Assembly: GCA_963920665.1 (NCBI GenBank)
Contig: OY987272.1
Location: forward strand, 13,769,001-13,833,000
DNA length: 64,000 bases
DNA from: Straminergon stramineum
Taxonomy: Eukaryota; Streptophyta; Bryopsida; Hypnales; Calliergonaceae
Direction: 5' to 3'
This document shows positions 46,805-59,039 of the stretch, in pieces. The notes beneath the pieces are model-generated. The model searched no databases. It saw only the letters and a list, made by a program, of their open reading frames with translations, and was not told where the DNA came from. Position 1 is the stretch's first letter; the number at the start of each line of letters is the position of its first letter. Both the position numbers and the translations under genes were made by a program.

Positions 46805-46950
46805 AGGGCCTCTTCACACTATGGCCGTCCAAGTTGAGAGGCCATGGGATTGAGTGGCCAAACTTTGGTGAGAGTCCAAGGAAATGAGCAATAAATAGGC
46901 CAAAAAAATTAGGAATTGGAGCCTTCGGCTGGCCATAGTGTGAAGCCTCC
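46805..46950. mobile_element. 146-bp GGGCC-ended MITE
   Basis: GGGCCTCTTCACACTATGGCC and the inverted GGCCATAGTGTGAAGCCTCC. TTA precedes the left end, as in Tourist-like elements, but the right target copy is not intact. Followed by AAAGGCC repeats (46951-46974). Confidence 0.65.
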
Positions 46951-46974
46951 AAAGGCCAAAGGCCAAAGGCCAAA
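46951..46974. repeat. (AAAGGCC)n short tandem repeat
   Basis: Three to four 7-base units directly at the right edge of the MITE, perhaps made by slippage of its end. Confidence 0.8.
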
Positions 46975-47382
46975 GTCCAAGCCCAAAGTCCAAACCTATT
47001 CCATTTTTTCGACTTCTAATCCATCCAATTTCTGAAATTTTCAATAAATTGTCACCCATGTGACAATTTTTTTCAAGCAAAAGGTTAAAAAACATGAGAA
47101 AGGAGTAAAAAATGGCCATGGAAAAATAATTACAGCACATGCACTCATCATTAAGCAAGGAATATGAAGGATATAAATTGAATAAAAAGGTGGCATTAAA
47201 CATTGAAGGGAAGTAGGTTCATAGAATGCAAAGATTCTCCATTGTAATGGTGGAGACTAGGGTTCAAATCCCAATGGGGACACAAATAAACAAATAAACA
47301 AATAAGGGAGGGCATCCTACCTATTTCTACAAAAACAGTCCGATCTAATGGCTTAGATTTTGTCAAATTCTGAAAAAAACTT
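46975..47382. other. Intergenic with an AAACAAAT-type repeat
   Basis: An (ACAAATAA)n run of about 26 bases lies at 47281-47308. A 129-codon minus-strand ORF over 46814-47203 crosses the MITE and is not credible as a gene. Confidence 0.5.
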
Positions 47383-47449
47383 GACGGACTCTCGATTAGA
47401 ATTTGGGTCGGCCAGAAATGGAGACCCAAACTCTAATTGAGAGTCCGTC
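47383..47449. repeat. 27-bp-arm hairpin, 13-bp loop
   Basis: Left arm 47383-47409 (GACGGACTCTCGATTAGA...) and right arm 47423-47449 pair with two mismatches. Small-RNA-like or foldback remnant. Confidence 0.75.
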
Positions 47450-47813
47450 GCCATGCTGGCATTTGGGTGCCATGTAGGCAGACAAGTGGACAACAGACTT
47501 CGAGTTGTGCCTCCTTGTGTGAAGGCTCGAGAGGCCAAACTCTTGGGTTTCTACAATCTCATTGGCTGAAATCGAGTGAAAAAATTCAAGAACTTAAATT
47601 TAAGGGGCTTGGGAAGTGATGAATGGTTGCATTTTTCTGAAAAAAATTATATACATATAATTCAATATACACACAACAAACTCAAATGGGTACCTATAGT
47701 ATAATCGACTTTTTTTTATTGATCTTGTGGTGCCTTAAGATAATCTCAAAACAAGAATCTGATAAGCCAATGTACTTGAATTTGGAATTGGAAAGGAACT
47801 TCAAAAGGAAGAT

Positions 47814-49572
47814 GTAACCCCTATAGTCCTAAACTATGTTTTTTGGTAAAATAGCAATATGGGGCAACTCACTACAAATGAAATTTTTCATTTTTGTCAT
47901 TGGAAATTTTCACACAACATGTGCCCAAGGAGTAGCTCCAAGGCCTGAAAATTTTCATAGCTTTTGACTACATGGTTTAAAAGTTGTTGTATGGTATCTA
48001 ATTTTCATTGTTTAACGGGCAACCTAGGGACCTCAAAAAAATCTTTTAAAAAATCTTTTTTTAAGAAAAATAATTGAAATTGGTTTTCAAGATTTATATT
48101 TATATAGGATGCTTTAAATCATTCCATTTTGATTAACGAGTCAAAAGTTATGAGGAGTTTTAGTTTGTAGGTAGTTGTGGAATCTCCACTCTAAAATAAA
48201 CCTTTGAAGTCTTTTATTTAACTCAATTTTCAATATTTTTTGAAAAAAATAAAATAATAGAATGTAGATTGTTTATTACAACATCACAGCCATTGGAATT
48301 GGCATTTTAAAATTCCATTTAACTAAATTCTAAACAATTTAGTATTTTGAATCATTTTCTACTTCTTTCTACTTACTATTTTTCTCCTATATGTTATACA
48401 ATTCCAAATGATCTAAATTTTTTCAAGCATGTAGCCAACTTTCTTTGAAAAATGAATCTAAAAGAAGCACCAAAATTTTGGACATTTTTCATAAAAATGT
48501 GACCTTGTGAAGTGCAATTGCCCAAGGTTTTAACCCCTAACGGCCTAAACAACCGTATATGGTCGATCTGAAATTTTAGGCCCAATTCTATGCAAGCAGT
48601 TAAATTCCTATGACTGGTTTAAAGTTTTTTTCGAGCAGTTTTGAGGGTTAACTATCAAAAACTTTCATTTTTCATTGAGAAAGTTCATATTCAATTATTG
48701 AGAGGTCTTCAAAGGCATATGCGTACTAAAAGTGGAGTGTAAAGCTTGCTAATTTTACTTCATTTTCTGGCTTTATGCAAAGCTTGGCAATTTCATTTGA
48801 TTTGAGATCTAAGAAATTGTACTTATCCATTTGCTTTAAGATTGGTCCCAATGAAAAGTTTAAAGTCTTTTCATGATTTTTACCATTAAAAATTTCAACA
48901 AGCAAGTCTTTATTTGAAGCTATTTGCAATTTCTACTTCAAAACAAAAATTGCATTTCAACAATTGCAAGGTGGATTGTGTAATGAGTTTGATGTTTTTT
49001 CATGTGAAATTATGTTTTTTGGAAGTGCATATCAGTGTGCTAATACTCTTTGAAGTTGTTCATGTTACATCTAATCCCAAAAATCATTTATATGCAAATT
49101 TTCAAAACATTGTGGACAAAGACAACATACTAAAAATAGAAAATTTACATTTCCCTTGGTATTATATCACAACTCCTAGGAAATTTCGCACTCAAAATTG
49201 GTGTGCATACTAACAAACAAGCTTTGTTAACATCTATATAGTTAGATTTGGAAAAAAAACAATTTGCTTCATTGAGGAAAACTACAAGCCAATGCTCTTT
49301 TTTCATAGTCAAAACACACTTGGAAAGGCTTAGGCACTTAGGTGTTCAAGGGCCAAAAAAAGATTTTTGTCAATTCAAATGCTAATATCTTGCAATTTAC
49401 AAGGTGAAAATTTCTGAAATTTTTTCCACATCTTCTCAAACTATTGTACTACAAGATCCTACAATTCTTTGTGTCTAAAAATGTTTTTTCTCAAAAATTT
49501 GGTACTTGTACTAGAAGTGGAAATTTTGGAGTATTTTTAGTGAAAAGATAGTCAAAGACCTTTAGGGGTTGA
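47814..49572 (+). mobile_element. TTAA element, type C, split by a nested element
   Basis: Left GTAA-CCCCTATAGTCC, right ACCTTTAGGGG-TTGA. The parts 47814-48529 and 49350-49572 are colinear with the 5293-6219 copy. The break falls at 'CCCAAGGTTT' where that copy reads 'CCAAGTTTTTGCAAGGCC'. Confidence 0.7.
48530..49349 (+). mobile_element. TTAA-ended element nested in type C
   Basis: About 820 bp. Left TTAA-CCCCTAACGGCC, right GGCACTTAGGTG-TTCA(A). The interior differs from types A and C. Contains only a 99-codon AT-rich ORF. Confidence 0.6.
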
Positions 49573-50741
49573 GTGCAACTTTGGGTAAATGGGATTGGGA
49601 TTGACAACAAAATCATGGCTTTCTATCTTAACCCATAACAAATTCCAAAGGCCCTTTCTAGCTACATGTTTTCAAGTGTATATTAGCATTTTGTACTTGG
49701 GCCCTATTGGATTTGACGACATTATTATATTTAAGTACAACTTCATACCATTGTAGATATTAAATAATCTTTTAGAATCATATTTTAGTATACAACGAGG
49801 GTTCTAATTATAGAACAAAATATTTGAAAATGATAATTATTTTATAATGTTATGCCATTGCAATAGGAGTAATAAAACTTTTGATCATTTATCATTTTCT
49901 AACTGGCTCTGTGCCTTTTGTTGTGCACATCCAATGTTTTACTTGATTGAACTTTTTGAGTTGGCATGGATACAAATTTTTTTTAATATAGCTTGATTTA
50001 CCACATTGAACTTTCAATAGCACGGACTTTTATGAGGTGGGAACATAAATATCTTATGAAATTAGGAATGACCTCTCTTTTCATCTTCCAAACTCTAACC
50101 TTTTGACTTCAACCACTAATACTTGATTTGATTGAAAATTTAAGTCTATATGGGTTCAATTAGTCTAGAATATACAATTTATTGCAATCTTTCAAATAAA
50201 TTCAATTCTATAATACAAAAGTAAGATGACAAGGCTCATGACTAGGCAAAAACTTTGATGAGACCTATTGGATAATGCTAGTAATTATAGTTGTTTTCTT
50301 AATTTATAAATGACATAGTAGTCATTTTATGGTCAACAATATACTAGTGATTATATATTGGGCTAAGAAAATTTTTTTCTCAGATTTAAAATTTTTGAAT
50401 GAAGATAAAGTCAAGTTACTTTTTCTTGATATAATCCAAATCACATTAGCTAATTTGAACTTTATTATGGAAAAGACTACTTCTAAAAATTTATGTTAGA
50501 CTTTGAAAAATAAAGAAGAACATTTGAAATTTCAACTTCTTCAAAATGGAAGTTGGTTGGTAGCCTAAAGCATCCTTGATGAAATTAATGAAGTTTGAAC
50601 AACTAGCTATTAAACGCATATTGATGAATTAATGCACTAAAAAGCAAGTAAAACTCAAAATAGTCATGTGTCTTCAAACTTATAGAGCTTGAAAGGATGG
50701 CTTCATGATGTGCTATGAGCCCAAAAGATGCAGGAATTGCA
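49573..50741. other. AT-rich intergenic, nothing recognised
   Basis: No gene, RNA or clear repeat. Confidence 0.45.
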
Positions 50742-51861
50742 TTAACCCATAAAGGACAAAGCCCCCATGACCAAGTATGAGCGCCAAATTACCCACCCTT
50801 GGTAATTTGCAAACACAACCAAGTGCCTCCTACTTTCAGGTGTCTAAGCGTGGTCCACTATGCCTTCCAAGCAATGGATCTTTTTACTAAGTGCCTAAGT
50901 GACCCCCAATTGTAAAATACGCTTAAACTACTTCTGTTGTCTTGGCCCGACTGAATAGAGGGCCTGCTAATGATTAGGGTGGGACCCAACCCAAGGCAGA
51001 ACCATCCTAAGAACCCTCTATTCCATCTTGTGTCATTTCTAAAAATATAAGACTCGACCTCATCCGACCTTTCTAGCCAAAGTTATGGTTGGATGAAGTT
51101 TGACCGCTACTTGGTTCCTCAAACTTCATCCATCGATTATACCTAGCTCCCTAATTCAGGAAGATTCGAAATTTTGGGGGATGGTTCACAAGGATTTCCC
51201 CCTACCCAGATCTGGAATTGGACCCTGATCGGGGATTTCTATTGAATTTTCATCCAAGCCTTTCCAAACTTCATCCACTAATTTCTCCTAGCCTACAACT
51301 CGGAATTGACTTTTTCTTTCGGTCCTATACCCTAGGTGCGAGCCTCATTCTATTTTGTTTATTTCCCTATCTAACACAAAGTTTAGCTATTCTTCATCCA
51401 ACTTGATCCTAAACTTCATTTGGTCATAACTTGCTCAATTTTTGTCCGATTTGGGCGTGCTTTAGGGTTTCAGAAAGCCACGACCTTCTTCCATAAGCTT
51501 ATGTCCTTAGAAATGACCTGACCTACAACCCTGGGGTCTGCCTCAGGGGTAGGCCTCGACCCAAGCTACTAACTCTAGTTAAAGCCCTAGGAAAGTTTGG
51601 AGAGACCTCCGCTTTGGAATTTGAATCGTTGATCGCACCCCTTGGAAGCTCCACCTCCTCCACCACAAACTCTCACGTTGTGAAACAACAAACCACTGTT
51701 CTAATCATAAGATAAATTGGTACAAGGATTTAATTGTCAAGCTTCCTCTCCTATTTCTTTTCACCTCTTCTCTTTTCTTTCCCCCCACACTCCGAGGCGG
51801 CCCACCTACCAAGCTAACTTTAAGTACGTGTCATACCTTCCTCCAAGTTGGGCGACTTCTT

Positions 51862-51950
51862 ACATCCTACTTCTCACATCTTACTTTTTACATCCTACTT
51901 CTCACATCCCACTCCTTACGTCCTACTTACGTCTCATACTTAATCTTGGA
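51862..51950. repeat. Minisatellite, about 20-22-bp C/T-rich units
   Basis: Repeats of a TACATCCTACTTCTCACATC-like unit, about four imperfect copies. Confidence 0.75.
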
Positions 51951-52784
51951 GTAATTACCTACTTCTAATCTAAGGGCCTAAGTAAGTCTTGGAGATTTCC
52001 CTTCCTATCTTATCTACTTCTACTCTTCACCTTCAAATGGTCCTTCTCTTTGTCATTTCTCCTCATTCTTCCGGCCTTACGCCATCCTTGCTTCTTTTTT
52101 TTTCTATCGTGGTGAGGTTTTGTGGGAGACGAGGAGTTGGATTCCCCGCCCCGACAGTTTGCTTAGCGTAGTTGGTTGTGTCGTGGACCTTCCCCCCTCT
52201 TCCTTCCAATCTTAAATTGCAGTTTTTCTTGTGCCCTTTGGTCCTGGACAGCCCCAAATCCACCACCTTTTCCCCCCTTCCTTGTGCCAAAACCCACAAT
52301 CGGAACCCATAGCCCTGAACTCAAAGTCCACCCCAGTATCCAAAGCCCACCCAATACCCAGACCCTTCCCATATCTCGACCTTGTTCCAACCCAGCCGCT
52401 TGTATCTGAACCCCAGTCCCAGCCCTTTCCCAAAACCCACAGCACCCGATTCCAGAGCCCACCTCGGTTGTGGGGGGTGCTAGGGCTTGGCTACGCTGCT
52501 GTTGGATTGTTGGGCTACTGCTAGAGTACTACTAGACTATTCTTTTTTTCTATTTCGGGCTCTAAAAAAGGAGGATAAAAAGGTCATGGTTTTGCTATAA
52601 GATTTGCTTGGGAGGGGGCACTACTCTACTTATCACTAATTGTCACCTATATCCATCTCGACCCCTAGTTCCTATGGTTTCTTTTGGGGATCTAAACCTT
52701 GGTTTGTCCCCCTCGTGTTTTGGGAACTAAACCTTGTGGGAAAAAGGACCACAAAGCTTTACGATTTTCCCGCGAAGTGGTTTC

Positions 52785-52965
52785 AACGCACCGCTAGGAC
52801 TTTTTACCCCAAGGAGGTTAAAAGCTTTGCCATCGTTTCCCTTTTTAACACACCGCTAAGACTTTTCACCCCAAGGGGATTCAAAGTTTCGCCGTCGTTT
52901 TCCTTTTTAACGTACCACTAAGACTTTTCTATCCTACGGGGGTTCAAAGCTTCGCCATACAACGG
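52785..52965. repeat. Three tandem 62-bp units
   Basis: Units begin at 52785, 52847 and 52909 with AACRCACCGCTARGACTTTT and continue CCCCAAGGGG..TCAAAG-TTCGCC..CGTTTYCCTTTTT. The period is exactly 62 bases between the unit starts. Confidence 0.85.
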
Positions 52966-53759
52966 GCCCCACTACCCTCACACCCTCGTGTTTCTCACCA
53001 AGGAATACCACATCAACGTTAGGTACGTAAAAAGACGAAAAAAAGGAAGAAGAGGAAGGGACCTTGACCCTCAAAGGGCTAGCGATGTGGGCTAGTAACA
53101 TAAACAACTTGCACTAAAGGCCCCCAAAGCGGCATTGCCAGTCATATGGGGGTTGCTCTAGGGTTAGTACAATGACAAGCCAAAGAGGGTGGCCGAAAGG
53201 GACCCACCAAAATAAACGTACACAAGCTCTAATAACAAGGTAAGATAAATAAACTTCCAAGCTCAAGCTTAGAAGGGTTGGTGCCATGCTCAATCAAAAA
53301 GAGAAGGCAAGGGACCCACTAAAGACCTCGCAAGCTCCAAAAACAACAACAATGGCAAAAAGTGCCAAAAAACACCGTTGCAAGGTTTGTGGCTAAAATA
53401 CCACAATTCTAACATCAATTGGATCCAACTGACCCAATTACACAAAAAGGGGGTTGTGAGAGAGGAGAAGGGGTGCCCTTTTATACTCTTCCCCAGGCAC
53501 CCACCTCTCCTCGTTCATCCAAGTTAACCTTATCTTCTTGGATTTTCATCCAAAATTCAAGGTTTTCATCCTATGCTAGCCCACTAAGCTAACTTTTGGA
53601 GATTAATTCCGAATCGCAAACGGATTGTGCCTTTGGCTTTAGAAGGCCATTTCTAGACTATGAATACCCCCTCCTCTTTTTCTATCTTCAAAATCACAAC
53701 GAAACTTAGCGCCAACTTAACGCCAAAACCTAGGGAAAATCCCAACTTTTAGGGGTTGA

Positions 53760-54242
53760 CTTTTCTACTTGAAGTAACTAGACTAGGCTCCTAAGTAGGT
53801 ACGGGGGAGTGAGAAAAGACCTATCTTGCGCTCCATTCCGCTTTCGTATGCTCCCACTCCACCGGTCAAACCTGCCTAGAAATTAGAACCTATCTTCGGG
53901 AACTAATTCCTGTGCCTCACCAAGGTTCCCTTGACCAAATCTAGCTTAGAGATGTCCGTCCCATGTGGGGTTCTGAGCCTAATATGTCCATCACTCATAA
54001 TTGACCCATTTGCCATGACTAGTTGGGTTCTAACCTATTTACAACTCGTGGTCGGGCCATTCTAGCTACAACATATTCAAACTAGACCAAATACTATATT
54101 GGAATGTGACATTCCTATTTTGGTTCTACATTCTTTTTAGTTTTTTTTGTATAATAAAGTACAATTAAAATGACAAAATACGAAAAAAAAGAAAAAAAAG
54201 AAAGAAAGAGTGAGCCCTTGGTGACAAATTGGGGGCTCACAC
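53760..54242. other. Intergenic, nothing recognised
   Basis: Moderate GC to 54060, then A-rich. No gene. Confidence 0.45.
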
Positions 54243-54335
54243 TAAGGTAGTCACCAAAATTACTCCGATTATTGGACCAATAGGTGCATTCTCTTTTTCT
54301 ACAGTCAACAATGAAGTTATCCATCAGACACAAAA
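54243..54335 (+). repeat. Dispersed 100-bp repeat, copy 2
   Basis: Partner of 40288-40385. Here it lies to the left of the TTAA MITE rather than to the right. Confidence 0.7.
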
Positions 54336-54357
54336 CATCCACTTAGACGTTTAAAGG

Positions 54358-54583
54358 TTAACCCATAAACAATACAACACACATTTTTTGTCCAATGAAT
54401 GACAAGAAATTCTCCTATATAGAACAGACGACTATTCATCTTCATAATTAGGGGTGAAAAGGAGAGATCTTCTACATAAATTTGACTTCCAATGAGTATT
54501 TTTGGTTTTTTTAAAGTACATGATGTCACATGATTCCAAAAGGGATGATTTCCACAGTCACTAATCCGTCCTTCAAGGGTTAA
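54358..54583 (+). mobile_element. 230-bp TTAA-ended MITE, copy 3
   Basis: 226 bp. TTAA-CCCATAAACAATAC to CCGTCCTTCAAGGG-TTAA. The interior matches copies at 13256 and 38727 (for example 'ATTCCAAAAGGGATGATTTC'). Confidence 0.75.
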
Positions 54584-55017
54584 CACAAAGTCTGGGCAAA
54601 GAATGTGCAATGTGCCCAAAAGTGACCCTGCCTGCCACCCCAACTCAAGAAAACAACCCATTGTTGATCTTGTTCGAAAAAAATTCTTACTCCCTCCCCT
54701 GCCGTTCATTTTTTAAAAATGCACACCGATGTCCACACCCTTGCTGTCTATTTGCACAACAGAAAATTGGACCCCCCCAGTCACCGCTGTTGATGTTCAA
54801 AAATGCTTTGCTATTGATCTATTCAGAAATCTGGTGCCAAAGACGATCTGGGCTGCTGGCAGATTAGGATTCAGATTGTTGGTTGCCGCGCGCTTATGAC
54901 ACATTAGAGATTTAGGGTTTACTTCACTTGTTGCTGCTCAATTCGCAAGGCGTTGTCTCAAGGTTACCAAAAGCTGTGAAATTAATTGGTCTCTTAAGTT
55001 TCTGCGAGTGCTTGTTG
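54584..55017. other. Moderate-GC tract, possible gene leader
   Basis: Non-repetitive, with a TTTAGGGTTTA motif at 54912 of the kind seen in plant 5' UTRs. No start or TATA box is certain. Confidence 0.35.
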
Positions 55018-55101
55018 ATGGAGAATTCATTACAGAGGCGGTCTGGAGCTTCAGGAGGAACCGTTGATCTTCAGCAGAATGAAATTGCTCTCTTGAAATG
55101 A
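55018..55101 (+). CDS. Very short ORF, possible gene start fragment
   Basis: A 27-codon frame (MENSLQRRSGASGGTVDLQQ...) in the only non-repetitive moderate-GC tract of this part of the window, after a leader-like region. It reads like the N-terminus of a soluble protein but stops at TGA without a visible donor. It may be a truncated 5' copy of a gene or chance. A further 76-codon ORF at 55474-55704 has no recognised motif. Confidence 0.2.
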   Translation: MENSLQRRSGASGGTVDLQQNEIALLK

Positions 55102-57122
55102 AATGCCTTCTGCAGGGGTGCCTTGTAATTTGATTTTGTAATTTGATTTTGGAGTAGTATTTGATGAGCAGTGGTGAGGATGGATATGAAATTGAGCGAG
55201 ATCGACAGTTGAGTTCATTGACATTAGGGTTTCTCGTACCAATGTGCTTTCCATTTCCATTTGTAGAGAGGAAGCTTGTTAGGGTTAGGTTTGCAAGTCT
55301 TGGCAAATCTTGAACTAAAGCTTGCTGAGAATGCTACTGAGAATGTTACTTAGGACGGAGGTGATCTTGATCGTCAAACATTTTGTAGACTCCAATACAT
55401 TTGCTTTACTGACTATAGAAGCTTTTTAGTCTAGAATAGTATTGGTTATGGTGTTGTTCAACCGATTAAGCTTTTGCATTGGCTGAATGGATTTTACCGC
55501 AACGCCTCAGTTGATATGGAGGTTGATATGGAAGTGGATTCTAGAGAAGCTTATGAACCTTCCAGATTTTGGAATGGTATTTATTTACAATTCAAGTTTC
55601 TAGGTTTTAGGGTTGGAAATGAATTCCAAGCATTCTGGTCTCTCGTAGGTGTAGCACGTATGAATGGCTTTTGTGGTAAATTCTTTAATGTTTTGTTTTT
55701 GTAGTGTTCTAGGGGGCTAGTGTAATCTATATACTTGAGAGGTCTAAAGTATTTCATTTAATTTTATATGGGAGCTTTTGCATAATACTAGGTATTTGAG
55801 GTTTTCATCAAATGAAAAAGTTTTAGTAGTTTAAGAATTTGTTTGAAAAGTTATACAACCAACCCAAAAATGACATGTGTATTCCTTGTAAATTAAAGTT
55901 GGGTTTTCATTAAACCTAGTAGTTGTCACAATGAGATCAAAACTATTCTATAGTTTTGGTCATCATATTTTACAAAATGTGATAGGTGTGAATGACAAAA
56001 AGATGTGAAGGTTACTCGAAAGTTGACAACATACCCAATTTAAGTCAATAAATAAACCTACTCCACCTAGAGGCCACTTTGTCAATGGAACAATAGTATT
56101 TAGACTATTAAATTTTTTTTTTCATCAAACAATAATATAATGTAGAATAAAATTATAGTGAATTAAAAGAAAATTTTAATTTCTGTAATGAAAATCAAAT
56201 ACATCTTCACTCCACTTTACATAACCAAATACTTCTAAATTGATGCAATAAAGATTTATATAGTATATAATACTTTGTTGAAGTTCCATTTCTAAACATC
56301 AATCTTAGTATCTCTATTTGTCTATACAAACTTCAATTCAATTGAAGAATCCTATAATGTATAATACACTCAAGTTTTTTTCTATACCTTTTAAGTATTT
56401 ATTAAGCCCTCGATTAAAAGGTGTTCTATTTTGAATAATAAATGAAGGCAAATACATCTCATATAAACAATTTTTGTTCATTTATATAATCTTTGAAGAT
56501 TCTTATGCTAATTTTATAACATTTATAAGGTTTAGATATTCAATATTCTATCATTCAAATATTCTAAGCTTCAAGTACCAATAGTACATTACACTTTAAA
56601 ACTCAAGTTTCTAATTTGAAAATGGCCCTTCAATAATTGTCTTCAAAAAATTATTTGAAAAAATACTTAGAAGATCATCATAATTGTAAATTATATATAG
56701 CATCATATTCTAAAAATATATTTAGTGTTACAAAAATTACAATATTCAATCTACAATTTAATTTAGAAGGAATTTTTAATTATTGATTACAAATTTTATT
56801 GATAAATATTGATCTATCTAAAGGTAGATCCAAACATATAGATATGATCTAAAGGTTTTAGTTTACAACTTTTTGTTAAATACATCATTTCTTTCTTTTT
56901 TGAAATTGTATTTAATAACTAATCTTTACATTTTTAAAAATATGGATTAATTTTGGTCTTTGAGGGGGGGAGTCTTATGAAATTAATTGTGACATTTCAT
57001 GCAAAGAAATTTTTGAAAAATATTGGCATGAATTTCAAGTATTTATTAATTTAAATTATATATACAATTTTATAGTAGGGTTTACAATAGGGGGAGCTCA
57101 TTTCAATAAGTTTGTTGAAGTC
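55102..57122. other. AT-rich intergenic, nothing recognised
   Basis: Low-complexity A/T-rich DNA from 55730 onward. No gene. Confidence 0.45.
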
Positions 57123-58064
57123 TTAACCTCCAAAGGACCGAGGCCTTTCCTCCATCAAAACACACTCAAAACTGCCACTTCTATTGCAAAGAGCAAAAAA
57201 CTACAAAAATTGTTCTATTTTGCATATCTAACCATAGGAACTTATACTAGACTAGTGTAAGTATGTGTAGAAGAAATTCCAAGAACTTTGACTACATAAG
57301 ATAGATTGCAAGATTTTTATATCCAAAGTGAAGACTAAAGCAAGTTCTTTTGCAAGCTGCAACTTGCTTGACTACATTCTTTGGCTTCAAATCTTCTTAA
57401 CTTAAAGTTTTTGTATTATTGATTACGATTTTCTAAGTTTTTATGTTGAATAATTGATTTGAGAATCTAGGAAAAAATATTCAAGAAAAAAACACTTAAT
57501 TTTTACTCATTAAAAAATTGTCAAGTAGAAAAAGGGTCAAGATAGAAGGAAAAATTGAATCGTTAATAGCTCTAAGATGAAATTGAAAAACAAGAATCCC
57601 AACAATGAGATTATTCTTGAAAGCAAACATAACCCTCTCTAAATTTTTTTATTTTGAAAATTGTAAAAGTTGCATTAGAAAATGAATCTTATAAGTGATT
57701 TTTTCAAGAAGATACTTAGATTGCCCGAAAAAATAAGATTGTCCATAACTTTCTCATCACTAGTCTACATAGAATGAATCAATGCTTCAAATGTAGAGGA
57801 AAAAAATAAAATTTTGGGAAAAAAATCTAAAAAATTCTTTAGAGTTTTTGTGCTTTTTTGGGTGGTGCCTGTTGACCTTGATTTTTGACTTATTGTTCAT
57901 AACTTTTATCTCCCAAGCACCAATTGAAATAGAAATGACATATCCACATAACTCTTGCAAAATCCTCAAAAAATTCCAAAAAAATTTAGTAAAAATTTAG
58001 GTCTTAGGAACCTACCCGGACCCAAATTGTCCCTTGAGGGGTCAAATAGTCCTTTGGGGGTTAA
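57123..58064 (+). mobile_element. TTAA-ended TIR element, type A, second full copy
   Basis: 942 bp. TTAA-CCTCCAAAGGACCGAGGCC to AAATAGTCCTTTGGGGG-TTAA. Colinear with 9885-10814 ('CACTCAAAACTGCCA', 'GGAACCTACCCG'). No long ORF. Confidence 0.8.
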
Positions 58065-59039
58065 TGTGGCAACAAATCACTAGTTCAATGAACAAGTTAA
58101 GTTTTCTTCCACACTTTCTCTTAGGCTCAAAATGGTGAGTACAAAAGTTCAATATGTTCCCTATATTCTTAATCCTCTGATGAGACTCCCTCTAATGCTA
58201 ATACATTGATTAGAAACCAAAGGTTGTAATATCTAAAAACAAGTGAACTACAAAAATCACCTTTCAATAATCCTTAAAATCTTCTTCACCCACTATTAAA
58301 GATTATAATTTTCAAACAAAAATTATAATCCTATCAAATTTTCTCAATTTTTATGGTAATCCAACATGACATGAAATCTTTTACAATTATTTAAATTCTT
58401 TCATTGTAAATTGATTCTCAAGTTTGTTAAAACCCAATATTAGAGATGTCTTTTACATCCAATTCTAGTTTTCAGGTTGTGTTTTAAATACACTTCTAAT
58501 TACAAAGTGTATTTACCAATCAATGGAGTACAACCTACTATTCTAGACTAATCTACTATATTTAAACTTATAACCAAATCATGCATAGAATATTAGGTAT
58601 ATAGGTTGGAAGTTGATAATGTGTTTATCCCACTCTAGATAGAATAATAGATTTAGAGGATGTAAGAGAAACAAATTGAAATATGTTCCATTATGTTTGT
58701 TGCAATCTTGCAAATTCAAAATTACATCAAAGTTCATAGTCATTGTCAAGTAGTTAGGCATTGGAGTCTTTCATAATCCATCATCCAAAAGGAGGAAGAT
58801 TGAAAGAAATACAATATTAAACACAAATCAAGTTAATCAACTAAAGTCATATTAAATTTCATTCTTTATTTTATTCAATCTAAGGTAAAACAACCCATTA
58901 TGAACCTTGTTGAAGAAGGATAATGACCAAATTGGAAACTATCCTATTAGTATAATAAGTTCGTTCCAAGGGAGATTGTCAAGTAGGGTATTTCTATGCT
59001 AATAGGTTCTATATCTAAAATCAAATATCTTGACTTATT
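58065..59039. other. AT-rich intergenic, nothing recognised
   Basis: Chance ORFs only. Confidence 0.45.

Larger units (their letters stand above)
50742..53759. mobile_element. GC-richer 3-kb repeat-like block with TTAA-type borders
   Basis: The left border is TTAA-CCCATAAAGGACAAAG and the right border AACTTTTAGGGG-TTGA, so it could be one large TTAA element or an insertion between two ends. The interior is C/T-rich, with ORFs that overlap on both strands and no domain. It contains two tandem arrays described separately. It may be a non-autonomous LTR-type element. Confidence 0.35.

Noticed and set aside
46814..47203. 129-codon minus-strand ORF
   Set aside because: It crosses a MITE and an AAAGGCC repeat; low-complexity peptide.
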